This document shows, one piece after another, positions 33,918 to 42,614 of a DNA stretch of 64,000 bases. The notes beneath the pieces were generated by a model. It was not told the DNA's origin. It saw nothing but the letters and a program-made list of their open reading frames with translations, and did not search any database. Location: contig NZ_DIGV01000051.1 in the NCBI RefSeq assembly GCF_002419815.1, positions 1-64,000 on the forward strand. Direction: 5' to 3'. The position numbers were made by a program, and so were the translations under genes. The DNA comes from Brevundimonas sp. UBA5713 (lineage in GTDB: Bacteria > Pseudomonadota > Alphaproteobacteria > Caulobacterales > Caulobacteraceae). Position 1 is the first letter of the stretch, and every line of letters starts with the position of its first letter.

Positions 33918-35078
33918 TCAGGCGACGATGCGACTACCCGCTTGCGGTTGGCGGTCATAGTTGCCCGTAGGCGCGACCATATCCAGACGATCCATCAGAT
34001 AGTTCAGGTCATCGCGACCGATGACGTGCATCTGGGTCATGAACCGCTCCAGCATACGCTGGCGGAAAACTTCGGGGTCTGGTGCAGCCCCCTCGCCTTG
34101 CAGGGTGCGCCACGTATCGACGCCCGCACGGAAGGCCGAGAACAGGCGCGGCGGCAGGCCCGCGCGATCATAGATGGCCCGCAGCCCCAACGGCCCTGCA
34201 TCATGCACCATCAGCCAGACGCGGTGATGCGGCACCTGCGCCAGTAGCGACAGGGCGTGCTCGAACATGGCCATCTGCCCGCGCGCCACAGCCCGCAGCA
34301 GCAGAGACGCCGTCAGCGCCCTGCGCAAATGTAGCCGCGCCACAAACTGGGGCAGGTCATCGGCGGACATGGCCTCATCGATGAGGTCAATCGTCGCCCG
34401 TTCACGGGCAAACTCCGACAGGCGCACCGCCGTCTCTGCGGGTACGGCATGACGATGAACCAAATGGTCGCGCACCGCCTCGCTGGCCACTTCCAACAGG
34501 CGCTCGACAATGGCGGGCGGCAGGACCTGACGCAGGGCCATGGCGGCCACCATGTCGGGGTCCTCGCTGAACCGGTCCATGGCCACGCCCATGGCGCGCT
34601 CGGAAAAGTCGGCATTGTCGTTGGCGGCCAGCGTGCGCACGGCCTCGACGCCCGCCTCGGCGGCGATCACCTCTGACACATCGCGAGAGACGGTGGCGCG
34701 AGAGGCTACTGCCATCTGTCGCGCCACCGAGCCCGCCCGAACAATCTCTATGAGGTCCTCATCGCCAAAGACAGGCGAGTTGCGGATGACCGGAATGGCA
34801 ATGGAATCGATATCAGCCGCCAGTCGGCGCGCGACCTCGATCGGCACCAGATTGGACGACCGCAGCGTGACCGCCAGTGCGCGCCGCACCAGTTCAGCCG
34901 CGTCCTGCGACAGGATTCTGATGATCTTTCTGGCCGCTTCGCGCTCAAGAGGATCCAACTCGACGCGCTCCATGCTGCGACACAGCTTGTGCACCTCGAT
35001 GGCGCGCTCTTCCTCGCTGTCTGAACGCAGAAGGCGTTCGAGATCGTTATCGCTCAGGTGCAGGCAGCTCGAGGTCAT
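33918..35078 (-). CDS. DUF2336 domain-containing protein (second copy)
   Basis: The 386-residue helical protein is a second member of DUF2336. It shares with the other copy segments such as VIRNSPVFGDEDLIEIV (compare VISASPLLQDEDLIELL) and the later LHLRRALTASLLLRAVARGQM region. The C-terminal third ends in a proline/glutamine tail. No membrane segment or known catalytic motif is visible. The function is unknown. It is convergent with the Hpt gene and is followed, towards larger coordinates, by a 123-base gap to the transglycosylase. Confidence 0.85.
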   Translation of the reverse strand: MTSSCLHLSDNDLERLLRSDSEEERAIEVHKLCRSMERVELDPLEREAARKIIRILSQDAAELVRRALAVTLRSSNLVPIEVARRLAADIDSIAIPVIRNSPVFGDEDLIEIVRAGSVARQMAVASRATVSRDVSEVIAAEAGVEAVRTLAANDNADFSERAMGVAMDRFSEDPDMVAAMALRQVLPPAIVERLLEVASEAVRDHLVHRHAVPAETAVRLSEFARERATIDLIDEAMSADDLPQFVARLHLRRALTASLLLRAVARGQMAMFEHALSLLAQVPHHRVWLMVHDAGPLGLRAIYDRAGLPPRLFSAFRAGVDTWRTLQGEGAAPDPEVFRQRMLERFMTQMHVIGRDDLNYLMDRLDMVAPTGNYDRQPQAGSRIVA

Positions 35079-35201
35079 TGTCGTCTCGGCGAGCAGCGTT
35101 CAAGATAGCTTAACCGTATGCAGCAGCTCGTTAAGAAGCCGTTACATTATGATACGAACCTGATTCTTGAGTTTTCGTTTCAAAATGAGACGAACGATCG
35201 A

Positions 35202-35990
35202 TCAGCTCTGTTCAGCAGAGGCGGAAAACGCGCCTTTGAAATGGGACGGCTCGCTGCCTTCCTGTCCCAGCAACAGCGTCAGAAGCGTCTGATCCTGCTT
35301 CAGGCGATCCAGTCGCGCCACCAGTGCCTGATCCTTTTCGCCAAGCGTCGGTGCCTCGGGCTTGCCATTGGTGACAGGCCCCGCGCTGCCGCCTGCGGTG
35401 CTTTGCAGATTGGCATAGACCTCGGCCACGGTCGCCGGACGCCCGCCCTTATAAAAGATCGACCGGTTGGCCGAAGCGGCCTCCGGGAAAAGCGACGCCG
35501 CGCTGCTGCCGGGGCGGGTGCGCATGGTCTCTATCAACTTGGCAGCCCCCGCCGGTCCCAGAAAGTGGGCGGCATAAAGGTCCCCTGCCCCCGGCTCAAT
35601 GCCCGTGCGTCCGCGCAGATAGGCGGCGTTGGATGCCGTCAGCTCTGCCGCCATGGTCGAGGCCGCCTGCGGATCGAAGCGAAGGTCCAGCACGACATTG
35701 CGGGCCGAGCCGCGCACCTGCCAGCGGCCATCACTGCCCTGATAGATCAGATCGGCATACTGGCCATAGCCGTGCTTGTGGCCGTTCTGTTTGACCGTCG
35801 CCAACCACGTTTGTTCGATAAATTGGAACAGGCCAGATGCAGAGGATGTACGGGCGCGGGCGTCGGGGTTCAACGCACTTTCGCGACGCGCGGTCTTCAT
35901 CAGGAAATCGAAATCGACCCCTGTTGACGATGAGGCGCGCCGGATGGCCGCCTCAACGCGAGATGAAGATGGAATCGCTCCGACGCTCAT
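35202..35990 (-). CDS. Lytic transglycosylase (SLT domain), possibly PleA-like
   Basis: The 262-residue protein has an SLT-like catalytic region near the N-terminus: FLMKTARRESALNP with the likely catalytic Glu37, then ASGLFQFIEQTWL at 51-63 and a GPAGAAKLIE helix later. The family cleaves the glycan strand of peptidoglycan with 1,6-anhydro product formation. No clear signal peptide is seen from the ATG at 35990, which suggests export by another route or association with a secretion apparatus such as the flagellum. A CtrA-like box lies just upstream. The C-terminus is a Gln/Ser-rich tail. Confidence 0.8.
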   Translation of the reverse strand: MSVGAIPSSSRVEAAIRRASSSTGVDFDFLMKTARRESALNPDARARTSSASGLFQFIEQTWLATVKQNGHKHGYGQYADLIYQGSDGRWQVRGSARNVVLDLRFDPQAASTMAAELTASNAAYLRGRTGIEPGAGDLYAAHFLGPAGAAKLIETMRTRPGSSAASLFPEAASANRSIFYKGGRPATVAEVYANLQSTAGGSAGPVTNGKPEAPTLGEKDQALVARLDRLKQDQTLLTLLLGQEGSEPSHFKGAFSASAEQS

Positions 35991-36013
35991 AGGTTGACGG
36001 TCGCTAACCAAGG

Positions 36014-36028
36014 TTAACAGAACCCTAA
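36014..36028. promoter_or_regulatory. CtrA-like box (TTAA-N7-CTAA) upstream of the transglycosylase
   Basis: TTAACAGAACCCTAA is one base from TTAA-N7-TTAA and lies 24-38 bases before the start codon at 35990 on the minus strand. CtrA controls polar and flagellar genes in Caulobacter. The other side is the start region of the TonB-like gene. Confidence 0.4.
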
Positions 36029-36160
36029 CACACAACCTTGGCCATTAACGAATCGGTATCAAACCGCACTCTTCGGGACAGTTGTCCACAAAACGCCGCA
36101 ATGTGAGCCTGATCATAGCCTTGTGGGTCTGGGGGGGACCTGCGAACGGAGGCGCAGATC

Positions 36161-36901
36161 ATGATGATGACACGTGCCGCAGGCGGAGCGAATCTGTCCG
36201 CCATTCTGGATCACCGCGGCGGAGCGACCAGCTCGCGTCGACTGTGGACCGCCGTACTCGTAACCGCCTTGGCCGCCCATGCGGGCGTGGGTGTCTGGCT
36301 ATATCACAGCCGCTTTGACCTGCCCGCGGCCCTCACTCCGCCCGTGACCGAGGTCCAGCCTACTGTTGTGTATCTGGATCGTCCGAAGCCCGAACCTGTC
36401 GAGCGCAAACCTGCGCCGACCGCTGCAGCTCCGGCCATCCACCGCCCGACGGCACCGATACCCGCCACCGTCGAGACCTTAAATGTGCCGGTGTCCACGG
36501 TGACGGATTCGACCGCCGCCACCATCACCCTGGCCACGCCGGTTCTGACTGAAAGCCATGGGACGGTCACAGCACCGACCGTGCCCGCCGCACCGCCTGC
36601 CCCGCCGGTGATCAACAATCCCGACTGGGTCCAGCGTCCGTCCGCCGACCAGCTGATGCGCGCCTATCCCAATGCGGCGCTGGATCGCAATGTTTCGGGT
36701 CAGGCCGTGATCAGTTGTCAGGTGCTGACCTCTGGCCGTCTCAGCGGCTGTGCCGTCACGTCAGAGACAGGCCGGTACGGCTTTGGCCGCGCGGCCCTGA
36801 ACCTGTCGCGCCACTTCGTCATGAGTCCGCGCACCGTTGACGGTCAGGCCGTGGACGGAGCCCGCGTGGACGTCACTATCCGCTTCAATCTGGCGGACTA
36901 G
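36161..36901 (+). CDS. TonB-like protein with C-terminal TonB domain
   Basis: The 246-residue protein has an N-terminal cytosolic stretch, one membrane segment (TAVLVTALAAHAGVGVWLY, about 30-48), a long Pro/Thr/Ala-rich periplasmic linker, and a C-terminal domain starting near PSADQLMRAYPNAALD, with the GQAVISCQVLTSGRLSGCAV pattern of TonB/TolA C-domains. The two cysteines there may pair. It probably couples proton force to outer-membrane receptors, but no ExbB/ExbD genes lie in the window. GGAGG lies 8 bases before the ATG. Its stop overlaps the stop of the convergent oxidase by 4 bases. Confidence 0.8.
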   Translation: MMMTRAAGGANLSAILDHRGGATSSRRLWTAVLVTALAAHAGVGVWLYHSRFDLPAALTPPVTEVQPTVVYLDRPKPEPVERKPAPTAAAPAIHRPTAPIPATVETLNVPVSTVTDSTAATITLATPVLTESHGTVTAPTVPAAPPAPPVINNPDWVQRPSADQLMRAYPNAALDRNVSGQAVISCQVLTSGRLSGCAVTSETGRYGFGRAALNLSRHFVMSPRTVDGQAVDGARVDVTIRFNLAD

Positions 36902-37911
36902 AACCGCCGAGGATCGAGGGCTGGTTCCGGCAAGGGCTGGCCCTCGACAGCCGCCAAGATCTGCGCGCCCACCAAAGGTGCCAACAGCCAGCCATTGCGG
37001 CGCGGGGCCAATGCCAGATGCAAGCCCTCCTCGACCGGACCCGCCAGCGGCAACCCGTCACCGGAAGCTGCGCGAATGCCTGCCCGCCACCTCATCGGGA
37101 TCATGCGCGGCGGCTGCCCCAGAATACGGAAGGCCGCGTCCAGCATGGACTGGCACATCGCCGGATCAGGCGTCAGATCCCGCACCCCGTTCTCCATCGT
37201 CGCCCCGATCACCGATCCTCCGGCATAGGGGCCGGCATTTACAGGCGCGATATAGGCCCCCGGCCCGCGCACCACATGGTCAGACAGTCGCTCATGCGTA
37301 ATGCCGATCAGACCGCGAATGGGGATCAGCGCGCTGACCGCCGCCACTGCCCGCTCGGGCGTACCGTCGATCGAGGCCGCCGCCCCTGTAGCGACCACCA
37401 GTTCATCGGCCCTTAGCGTCTGACTGTCGGTCACCACCGACCAGCCGTCGCCGTCACGCGCAACGGACTGCACCTTTTCATGCAGACGGGTGATGCCCTG
37501 CGCCATCACGGCCAGCGCCGCGACGGGGTCCAGCTTGGCATCCTCGTTGGTGACCAGCGTCTGGCTGGGGGCGTCGAAGTGATGTTCGAACCCGCGCGCA
37601 GTCATCCGCTCGGACAGTTTCTGCGCGCCCTCCCCGCGCCATTCGGCGGGCATCAGTTGCAGGTCCACACCCGCCTCGGCGGCGAATGACGTCCACAGCG
37701 CGCGGCTGCGTTTCAACAGTTCGGCCAACTGCGGCGACAGATCGTCAATCGCCGTCTCCATGGCCGGCGCGATCATGCCCGCCGCCACCGAGGCCGCAGG
37801 CGTGTCGTCCGGTGCCACCACCGTCACCGAATGTCCGGCCAGGCGCAGGCAAGCCGCCGTGGCCAGTCCGAAACTGCCTGCGCCGATGATGACGATGTCT
37901 TTGCGGGTCAT
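36898..37911 (-). CDS. FAD-dependent oxidase, ThiO/D-amino-acid oxidase-like
   Basis: The 337-residue protein begins with an FAD-binding motif IVIIGAGSFGLATA and includes AASVAAGMIAPAME near residue 40, VVATGAAASI, and a C-terminal RRNGWLLAPLVGA with the flavin-contacting end. Its shape is that of glycine oxidase (ThiO) used for thiazole formation in thiamine synthesis, or of a related amino-acid oxidase. No other thiamine genes are in view, so ThiO is an inference. The start at MTRKDIVII (37911) removes an upstream extension with no ribosome site. Confidence 0.82.
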   Translation of the reverse strand: MTRKDIVIIGAGSFGLATAACLRLAGHSVTVVAPDDTPAASVAAGMIAPAMETAIDDLSPQLAELLKRSRALWTSFAAEAGVDLQLMPAEWRGEGAQKLSERMTARGFEHHFDAPSQTLVTNEDAKLDPVAALAVMAQGITRLHEKVQSVARDGDGWSVVTDSQTLRADELVVATGAAASIDGTPERAVAAVSALIPIRGLIGITHERLSDHVVRGPGAYIAPVNAGPYAGGSVIGATMENGVRDLTPDPAMCQSMLDAAFRILGQPPRMIPMRWRAGIRAASGDGLPLAGPVEEGLHLALAPRRNGWLLAPLVGAQILAAVEGQPLPEPALDPRRF

Positions 37912-37982
37912 GGTCGAATTGAAATGGGGCACGGGCTGTCCTTCGACCTCCCGCGCCCCGATTTCAAGACAGGATTTAAGTC

Positions 37983-39830
37983 TTATTCCGCCGCGATGCG
38001 GGCCGCGCGGGCCTCTGCCAAACGCTTGGTCAGCGCTGCATGCTGGTCCCACAGGGCCTTGGGCAGACGGTCACCGAACTTTTCATAGAAGGACGGGATC
38101 AGGCTGGCTTCCTCGGTCCAGACGTCGGCATCAACGTCCAGCAGGGTCGACAGCTGGGCTTCGCTCAACTCCAGACCCGACAGGTCCAGACCATCGCGCG
38201 CCGGAATACGGCCCACGGCGGTGTCGACCGCAGCGCCCTTGCCTTCCAGACGCTCGACGATCCACTTCAGCACGCGGGCATTGTCACCAAAGCCCGGCCA
38301 CACGAACTTGCCGTTCTCGTCCTTGCGGAACCAGTTGACGAAGAAGAAACGCGGCAGCTTCGATGCGTCGGGAGCCGAAGCCCCGACCTTCAGCCAATGT
38401 GCGAAATAGTCGCCCATGTTGTAGCCGCAGAAGGGCAGCATGGCGAACGGGTCGCGGCGCAGCTCGCCGACCTTGTTTTCGGCGGCAGCAGTCCCTTCCG
38501 AAGCAACAGTCGAGCCGAGGAACACACCGTGTTCCCAGTCGAACGCTTCGGTCACCAGCGGCACAGCCGAGGCACGACGACCGCCGAACAGGATGGCGTC
38601 GATCGGCACGCCGGCCGGATCTTCCCACTCAGGGGCGATCGACGGGCACTGGCCTGCCCAAACGGCAAAGCGGGCGTTCGGGTGAGCGGCAGGCTCGCCC
38701 GAGGCCGGATCGTGCGGCTGGCCCTTCCAGTTGGTCATGCCTTCCGGCACGTCCTTGGTCAGACCTTCCCACCACACATCGTTGTCGGCAGTCAGGGCGA
38801 CGTTGGTGAAGATGGTGTCCTTCACCAGCGTTTCGAGCGCGTTTTTGTTGGTATTGCGGCTGGTGCCCGGTGCCACGCCGAAGAAGCCCGCTTCGGGGTT
38901 CACGGCATAGAGGCGGCCATCGTCGCCGAAACGCATCCAGGCGATGTCGTCACCGACCGTCTCGGCCTTCCAGCCGTCGAGTGCCGGTTGCAACATGGCG
39001 AGGTTGGTTTTGCCGCAGGCCGACGGGAAGGCGGCGGCGACATATTTCACCACACCTTCCGGCGAGGTCAGCTTGAGAATGAGCATGTGCTCGGCCAGCC
39101 ATCCCTCGTCGCGGGCCATGACCGAGGCGATACGCAGGGCGTAGCACTTCTTGCCCAGCAGGGCGTTGCCGCCGTAGCCCGAGCCGTACGACCAGATTTC
39201 GCGCGTTTCCGGATAGTGGACGATCCACTTGTCCTCGTTGCACGGCCAAGCCACATCCGCCTGACCTTCGGCCAGCGGCGCGCCCAGCGTGTGAACCGCC
39301 GGAACGAAGAAGCCGTTTTCACCGATCTGTTCCAGAGCGGCCTTGCCCATGCGGGTCATGACGCCCATCGACAGGGCCACATAGCCGCTGTCGGTGATCT
39401 CAACGCCCAGCGCCGAAATGTGCGAGCCCAGCGGGCCCATGCAGAACGGCACCACATACATGGTGCGGCCCTTCATGCAGCCTGCGAACAGGCCTTCCAT
39501 GCGGTCGCGCATTTCCACCGGATCAGCCCAGTTATTGGTCGGACCGGCATCAATTTCATTTTCAGAGCAGATGAAGGTGCGGCTTTCCACGCGCGCCACA
39601 TCCTTGGGATCGGAAGCGGCATAGTAGCAGCCGGGACGCTTGCTTTGGTCCAGAGCCTTCAGCGTGCCCTTTTCGATCAGGTCAGCAATGATCTGCTGCT
39701 TCTCGGCTTCAGAACCATCGCACCACTGCACACGATCCGGCTGCGTCAGCGAAGCGATCTGCTCCACCCAGGCGACAAGGCCCTGATGCTGCGTCGGGGC
39801 CGGATGAAGGCCGGGGATCGGTTGGCTCAC
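37983..39830 (-). CDS. pckG: Phosphoenolpyruvate carboxykinase (GTP)
   Basis: The 615-residue protein is of the GTP-dependent class: the nucleotide P-loop is FPSACGKTNLAM, with the preceding SYGSGYGGNALLGKKC and MARDEGWLAEHMLIL, and further YCGYNMGDYFAHW-type signature (here FCGYNMGDYFAHWL). It makes PEP from oxaloacetate with GTP, the first step of gluconeogenesis. GTG at 39830 is the start, with AGGAG 7 bases before it. It is separate from the ThiO-like gene downstream (71 bases). An inverted repeat lies about 135 bases upstream. Confidence 0.95.
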   Translation of the reverse strand: MSQPIPGLHPAPTQHQGLVAWVEQIASLTQPDRVQWCDGSEAEKQQIIADLIEKGTLKALDQSKRPGCYYAASDPKDVARVESRTFICSENEIDAGPTNNWADPVEMRDRMEGLFAGCMKGRTMYVVPFCMGPLGSHISALGVEITDSGYVALSMGVMTRMGKAALEQIGENGFFVPAVHTLGAPLAEGQADVAWPCNEDKWIVHYPETREIWSYGSGYGGNALLGKKCYALRIASVMARDEGWLAEHMLILKLTSPEGVVKYVAAAFPSACGKTNLAMLQPALDGWKAETVGDDIAWMRFGDDGRLYAVNPEAGFFGVAPGTSRNTNKNALETLVKDTIFTNVALTADNDVWWEGLTKDVPEGMTNWKGQPHDPASGEPAAHPNARFAVWAGQCPSIAPEWEDPAGVPIDAILFGGRRASAVPLVTEAFDWEHGVFLGSTVASEGTAAAENKVGELRRDPFAMLPFCGYNMGDYFAHWLKVGASAPDASKLPRFFFVNWFRKDENGKFVWPGFGDNARVLKWIVERLEGKGAAVDTAVGRIPARDGLDLSGLELSEAQLSTLLDVDADVWTEEASLIPSFYEKFGDRLPKALWDQHAALTKRLAEARAARIAAE

Positions 39831-39964
39831 GTCTGCTCTCCTGAATCCATTTGCGCCCCCTACACGGGCGCCCGCGTGTATGATCACGCTTGGTTTCAGG
39901 CGAAATGACGCTTGGTGCACGTCGCGTCAACCTCGATAACGACATTCCGCACTGCACCATTTTT

Positions 39965-39999
39965 CTAAACGATCAGAATAGTTTGTTTTTCTCGTTTAG
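39965..39999. promoter_or_regulatory. Inverted repeat in the pckG upstream region
   Basis: CTAAACGA (39965-39972) and TCGTTTAG (39992-39999) form a perfect 8-bp dyad separated by 19 bases, about 135 bases upstream of the pckG start. The rest of the 294-base gap to the MFS stop shows no gene. Possible operator for a gluconeogenesis regulator. Confidence 0.4.
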
Positions 40000-40124
40000 C
40001 GGCAAAGACTAAGGCCGTTTCACGTACGCGCGAGCCGCGGGTGCATGATCCCCAACGAAGTGCACAGGTTAGAACATATCTCGGCAGCGCTCTCGATTCG
40101 GTATTTCAAGCACTTAGAGTGCCG

Positions 40125-41297
40125 TCATCGAGAGTTCTGACGCGCTGCACCTGCAATGATCAGCACCACCCCCGTCAGACCCAGTACAACCAGCATGGCA
40201 TGGCGCAGCCCCCACGCCTCGCCCGCCAGTCCAAGCAACGGGGGACCAGCCAGAAAGGCGCAATAGCCCATGATGGCCACCAGCTTCACGCGTTGCTCGC
40301 CCTGCTCTCCTTCGGCAGCGGCAGAGATGGCCAACGGGAAGCTCATGGAGACACCTAGACCCCAAAGGACGGCACCCACTACGGCCATCCACGGCGCGGT
40401 TCCCATGATGACGGCGACCATGCCCAGTCCCGAGATCACGGCCCCGCCGCGAATGATCGCGACGCGCCCATAGCGCTTCAAGATCCCGCCGCCACCCAAA
40501 CGCCCCGCCGTCACCGCGGCTGCAAAGGCCATATAGGTCAAGGAGCCCGTGGACTTCGAGGTGCCGTACTCGTCCACCGCCAGAATGGGCAGCCAGTCCG
40601 TGGCCGAACCTTCGGCCAGAGCCACCGCCAGAACGATCAGGCCGATCAACAGCAACGGGCCGTTGACGATGCCCAGCACGGAGCCGTTCGACTGGGTCGG
40701 CTCCCCTTCATTTCGCACGCGCAGGCCGGTTGATGGCGGCAACTGCCGGACGAAATAGAGCGCGGCAGCCGCGGCCACCAAAAACACAACACTCAGGTGA
40801 ACCGACAGCGACACCGCAAAATGCGTCAGCACAAATCCGAGCACCGCGCCGATCAGGGCCCCGAGGCTAAAACATCCATGAAGGGTGTGCAGCACATGGG
40901 TTCCGGTGGCCCGTTCCAGTGCGGCACCTTCCAGATTGATAGCGATCTCGCACAGCCCCACGCCTGCTCCGAACAGAAACAGTCCCAGAACCGTCAACGG
41001 TATCAATCCCGATCCCGTCCCGCCTGCGATAAAGAGCAAAGATCCGATCAGAGATGCCATGCCGATCGTGGTCACCTTGCGAGCCCCGATACGGCTGATC
41101 AGCGGACCAGACGCCAGCACACCTGTCATGGCACCCGTAGACATGCCGAAAAGCACCATGCCCATCTCGGCCACGTTGACGTCCAGCATCTCGCGGATCG
41201 CAGGCGTACGCGTGATCCATGACGCCAGAGCCACCCCGGGCAAGAAGTAGAGAACGAGCAGGGCGATTTTCAATCGACGGGCATCTGCCGGAAACAT
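40125..41297 (-). CDS. MFS transporter
   Basis: The 390-residue protein has 12 hydrophobic segments in two groups of six. The MFS A-motif region after TM2 is SRIGARKVTTIG, and a repeated equivalent later is LKRYGRVAIIRGG. Start at the ATG at 41297 has GGAG 6 bases upstream. It is divergent from a TetR gene with a shared operator. The pair resembles, from memory, the E. coli YbjJ transporter beside the TetR regulator RcdA (YbjK). Substrate unknown. Confidence 0.9.
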   Translation of the reverse strand: MFPADARRLKIALLVLYFLPGVALASWITRTPAIREMLDVNVAEMGMVLFGMSTGAMTGVLASGPLISRIGARKVTTIGMASLIGSLLFIAGGTGSGLIPLTVLGLFLFGAGVGLCEIAINLEGAALERATGTHVLHTLHGCFSLGALIGAVLGFVLTHFAVSLSVHLSVVFLVAAAAALYFVRQLPPSTGLRVRNEGEPTQSNGSVLGIVNGPLLLIGLIVLAVALAEGSATDWLPILAVDEYGTSKSTGSLTYMAFAAAVTAGRLGGGGILKRYGRVAIIRGGAVISGLGMVAVIMGTAPWMAVVGAVLWGLGVSMSFPLAISAAAEGEQGEQRVKLVAIMGYCAFLAGPPLLGLAGEAWGLRHAMLVVLGLTGVVLIIAGAARQNSR

Positions 41298-41318
41298 CGG
41301 CCACTCCACAACGCTATG

Positions 41319-41353
41319 TGTACAAACGTACGCAAACAATGTACATTTGTACA
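41319..41353. promoter_or_regulatory. Double operator between MFS and TetR genes
   Basis: Two dyads of identical layout, TGTACA-AA-CGTACG (41319-41332) and TGTACA-TT-TGTACA (41340-41353), begin 21 bases apart, i.e. two helical turns. They lie in the 81-base space between the divergent starts (41297 and 41379), so bound TetR dimers would block both promoters. Confidence 0.75.
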
Positions 41354-41378
41354 CATTGGTTGCGGAAGGATTTCATTT

Positions 41379-41942
41379 TTGTCCGACACTGAAGGCCGAA
41401 CTCGTCGGCATGACCCCGAACGCCGCGAGCGCATCATGCGTGCGACGCTGGACGTGATCGCCGAACAGGGCACGCAGGGCGTCACCCACCGCCGCGTCGC
41501 CGCGCGCGCCGATGTGCCGCTTGGCTCGATGACCTATCATTTCGAAGGGATGGACGACCTGCTGCAACACAGCTTCAGTCTTTATGCCCAGCAGGTGGGC
41601 GACCATTTTGACGCCATCATCGCGCCGGCCAATTCCCCGGAGCAAGCCTGCGAGGCGTTAACCGACTATATCTTCTCGCCATTCTGGGAACAGCCACGGC
41701 ACATCACCTTGATGATGGAGCTGTACAGCTATGTGTCCTGCAATCCGGACATGCGCGAGCAAGTCAAACGCTGGCTGGAAGGTGGTCGCCACTGGCTGAT
41801 GCGCCACTTTGACGAAGCCACGGCCGTAGGGCTGGACGCCTTTGTCGAGGGCCTACTGATTCACCGCGTGGTTGCCCCCGCCTATATGCCGCGCGAGCGT
41901 GTTCGAATCCTGATACGCCGACTGGGGCATTGCACAGATTAA
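41379..41942 (+). CDS. TetR family transcriptional regulator (RcdA/YbjK-like)
   Basis: The 187-residue protein has the TetR helix-turn-helix near residues 14-60: RIMRATLDVIAEQG, then THRRVAARADVPLGSMTYHFEGMDDLL. The reading frame is open from an ATG at 41316, but that start would place the coding region over the operator and lacks a ribosome site. The TTG at 41379 has AAGGA 8 bases upstream and is the better choice. It likely represses itself and the divergent MFS gene. A DUF938 gene follows on the same strand 39 bases later. Confidence 0.88.
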   Translation: MSDTEGRTRRHDPERRERIMRATLDVIAEQGTQGVTHRRVAARADVPLGSMTYHFEGMDDLLQHSFSLYAQQVGDHFDAIIAPANSPEQACEALTDYIFSPFWEQPRHITLMMELYSYVSCNPDMREQVKRWLEGGRHWLMRHFDEATAVGLDAFVEGLLIHRVVAPAYMPRERVRILIRRLGHCTD

Positions 41943-41981
41943 ACGGGTGCGCGGCTGCGGCAGGCCGTCTATCGTGGGCGA

Positions 41982-42614
41982 ATGCACACCATGGACAGCC
42001 TTGGCCACGCACCGGACGGTGCCCTGATTTCTCCCGCCGCCGCACGCAATGCCGATGCCATTCTGGCGCGGCTAAAGCCCCACCTGCCTGAAAGCGGCAA
42101 GGTGCTGGAGATCGCCTCGGGCTCGGGCCAGCACGCCGTTCATTTCGCCTCGGCCCTGCCCCACATCCATTGGCAGCCATCCGATCCCAGTGCCGACGCG
42201 CGCCGCAGCATCGACCTGTGGGCCAAGGCCACCGCCCTGCCCAACATCGGCACCGCTATCAATCTGGATGTTCTGGATGAGGCTTCGTGGCCGCAAGGGC
42301 CTTATGACGCTATCGCCTGCATCAACATGGTGCACATCAGCCCATGGGCCGCGACCGAAGGTTTGATGCAACTGGCACAAAGCCGCCTGCCTCTGGGCGG
42401 TCTTCTGTATCTGTATGGCCCCTATAAGGAGGCCGACGTCCCGCTGGCTGATTCCAATGCCGCCTTCGATGCCAGTTTGAAGGCGCGTGATCCCAGCTGG
42501 GGTTTGCGCGACAGGGGCGAGGTCGAAAACCTCGCCCGCGCTGCCGGCTTTAGACTGACGTTGCGCTCGGAAATGCCCGCCAACAACCTCAGCCTGCAGT
42601 TCCGCAAGATTTAG
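41982..42614 (+). CDS. DUF938 SAM-dependent methyltransferase-like protein
   Basis: The 210-residue protein has a SAM-binding motif I VLEIASGSGQHAVHFA near residues 41-56, then HWQPSDPSADARRSI, and NMVHISPWAATEGLM in motif IV position, matching DUF938. The C-terminal SLQFRKI is also typical. The substrate is unknown. Start at 41982; ATG at 41991 is also possible. Its TAG stop overlaps the stop of the convergent DJ-1-like gene (TTAG at 42611-42614). Confidence 0.88.
   Translation: MHTMDSLGHAPDGALISPAAARNADAILARLKPHLPESGKVLEIASGSGQHAVHFASALPHIHWQPSDPSADARRSIDLWAKATALPNIGTAINLDVLDEASWPQGPYDAIACINMVHISPWAATEGLMQLAQSRLPLGGLLYLYGPYKEADVPLADSNAAFDASLKARDPSWGLRDRGEVENLARAAGFRLTLRSEMPANNLSLQFRKI

Noticed and set aside
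38040..39908. Open frame of 622 codons on the plus strand opposite pckG
   Set aside because: It lies entirely antisense to a conserved enzyme gene. Its amino-acid composition (His, Gly, Arg, Val rich, no domain) is the usual result of the G+C-rich codon usage of the real gene.
41316..41378. ATG start for the TetR gene
   Set aside because: It would put the coding sequence over the double operator and has no ribosome site; TTG at 41379 fits better.
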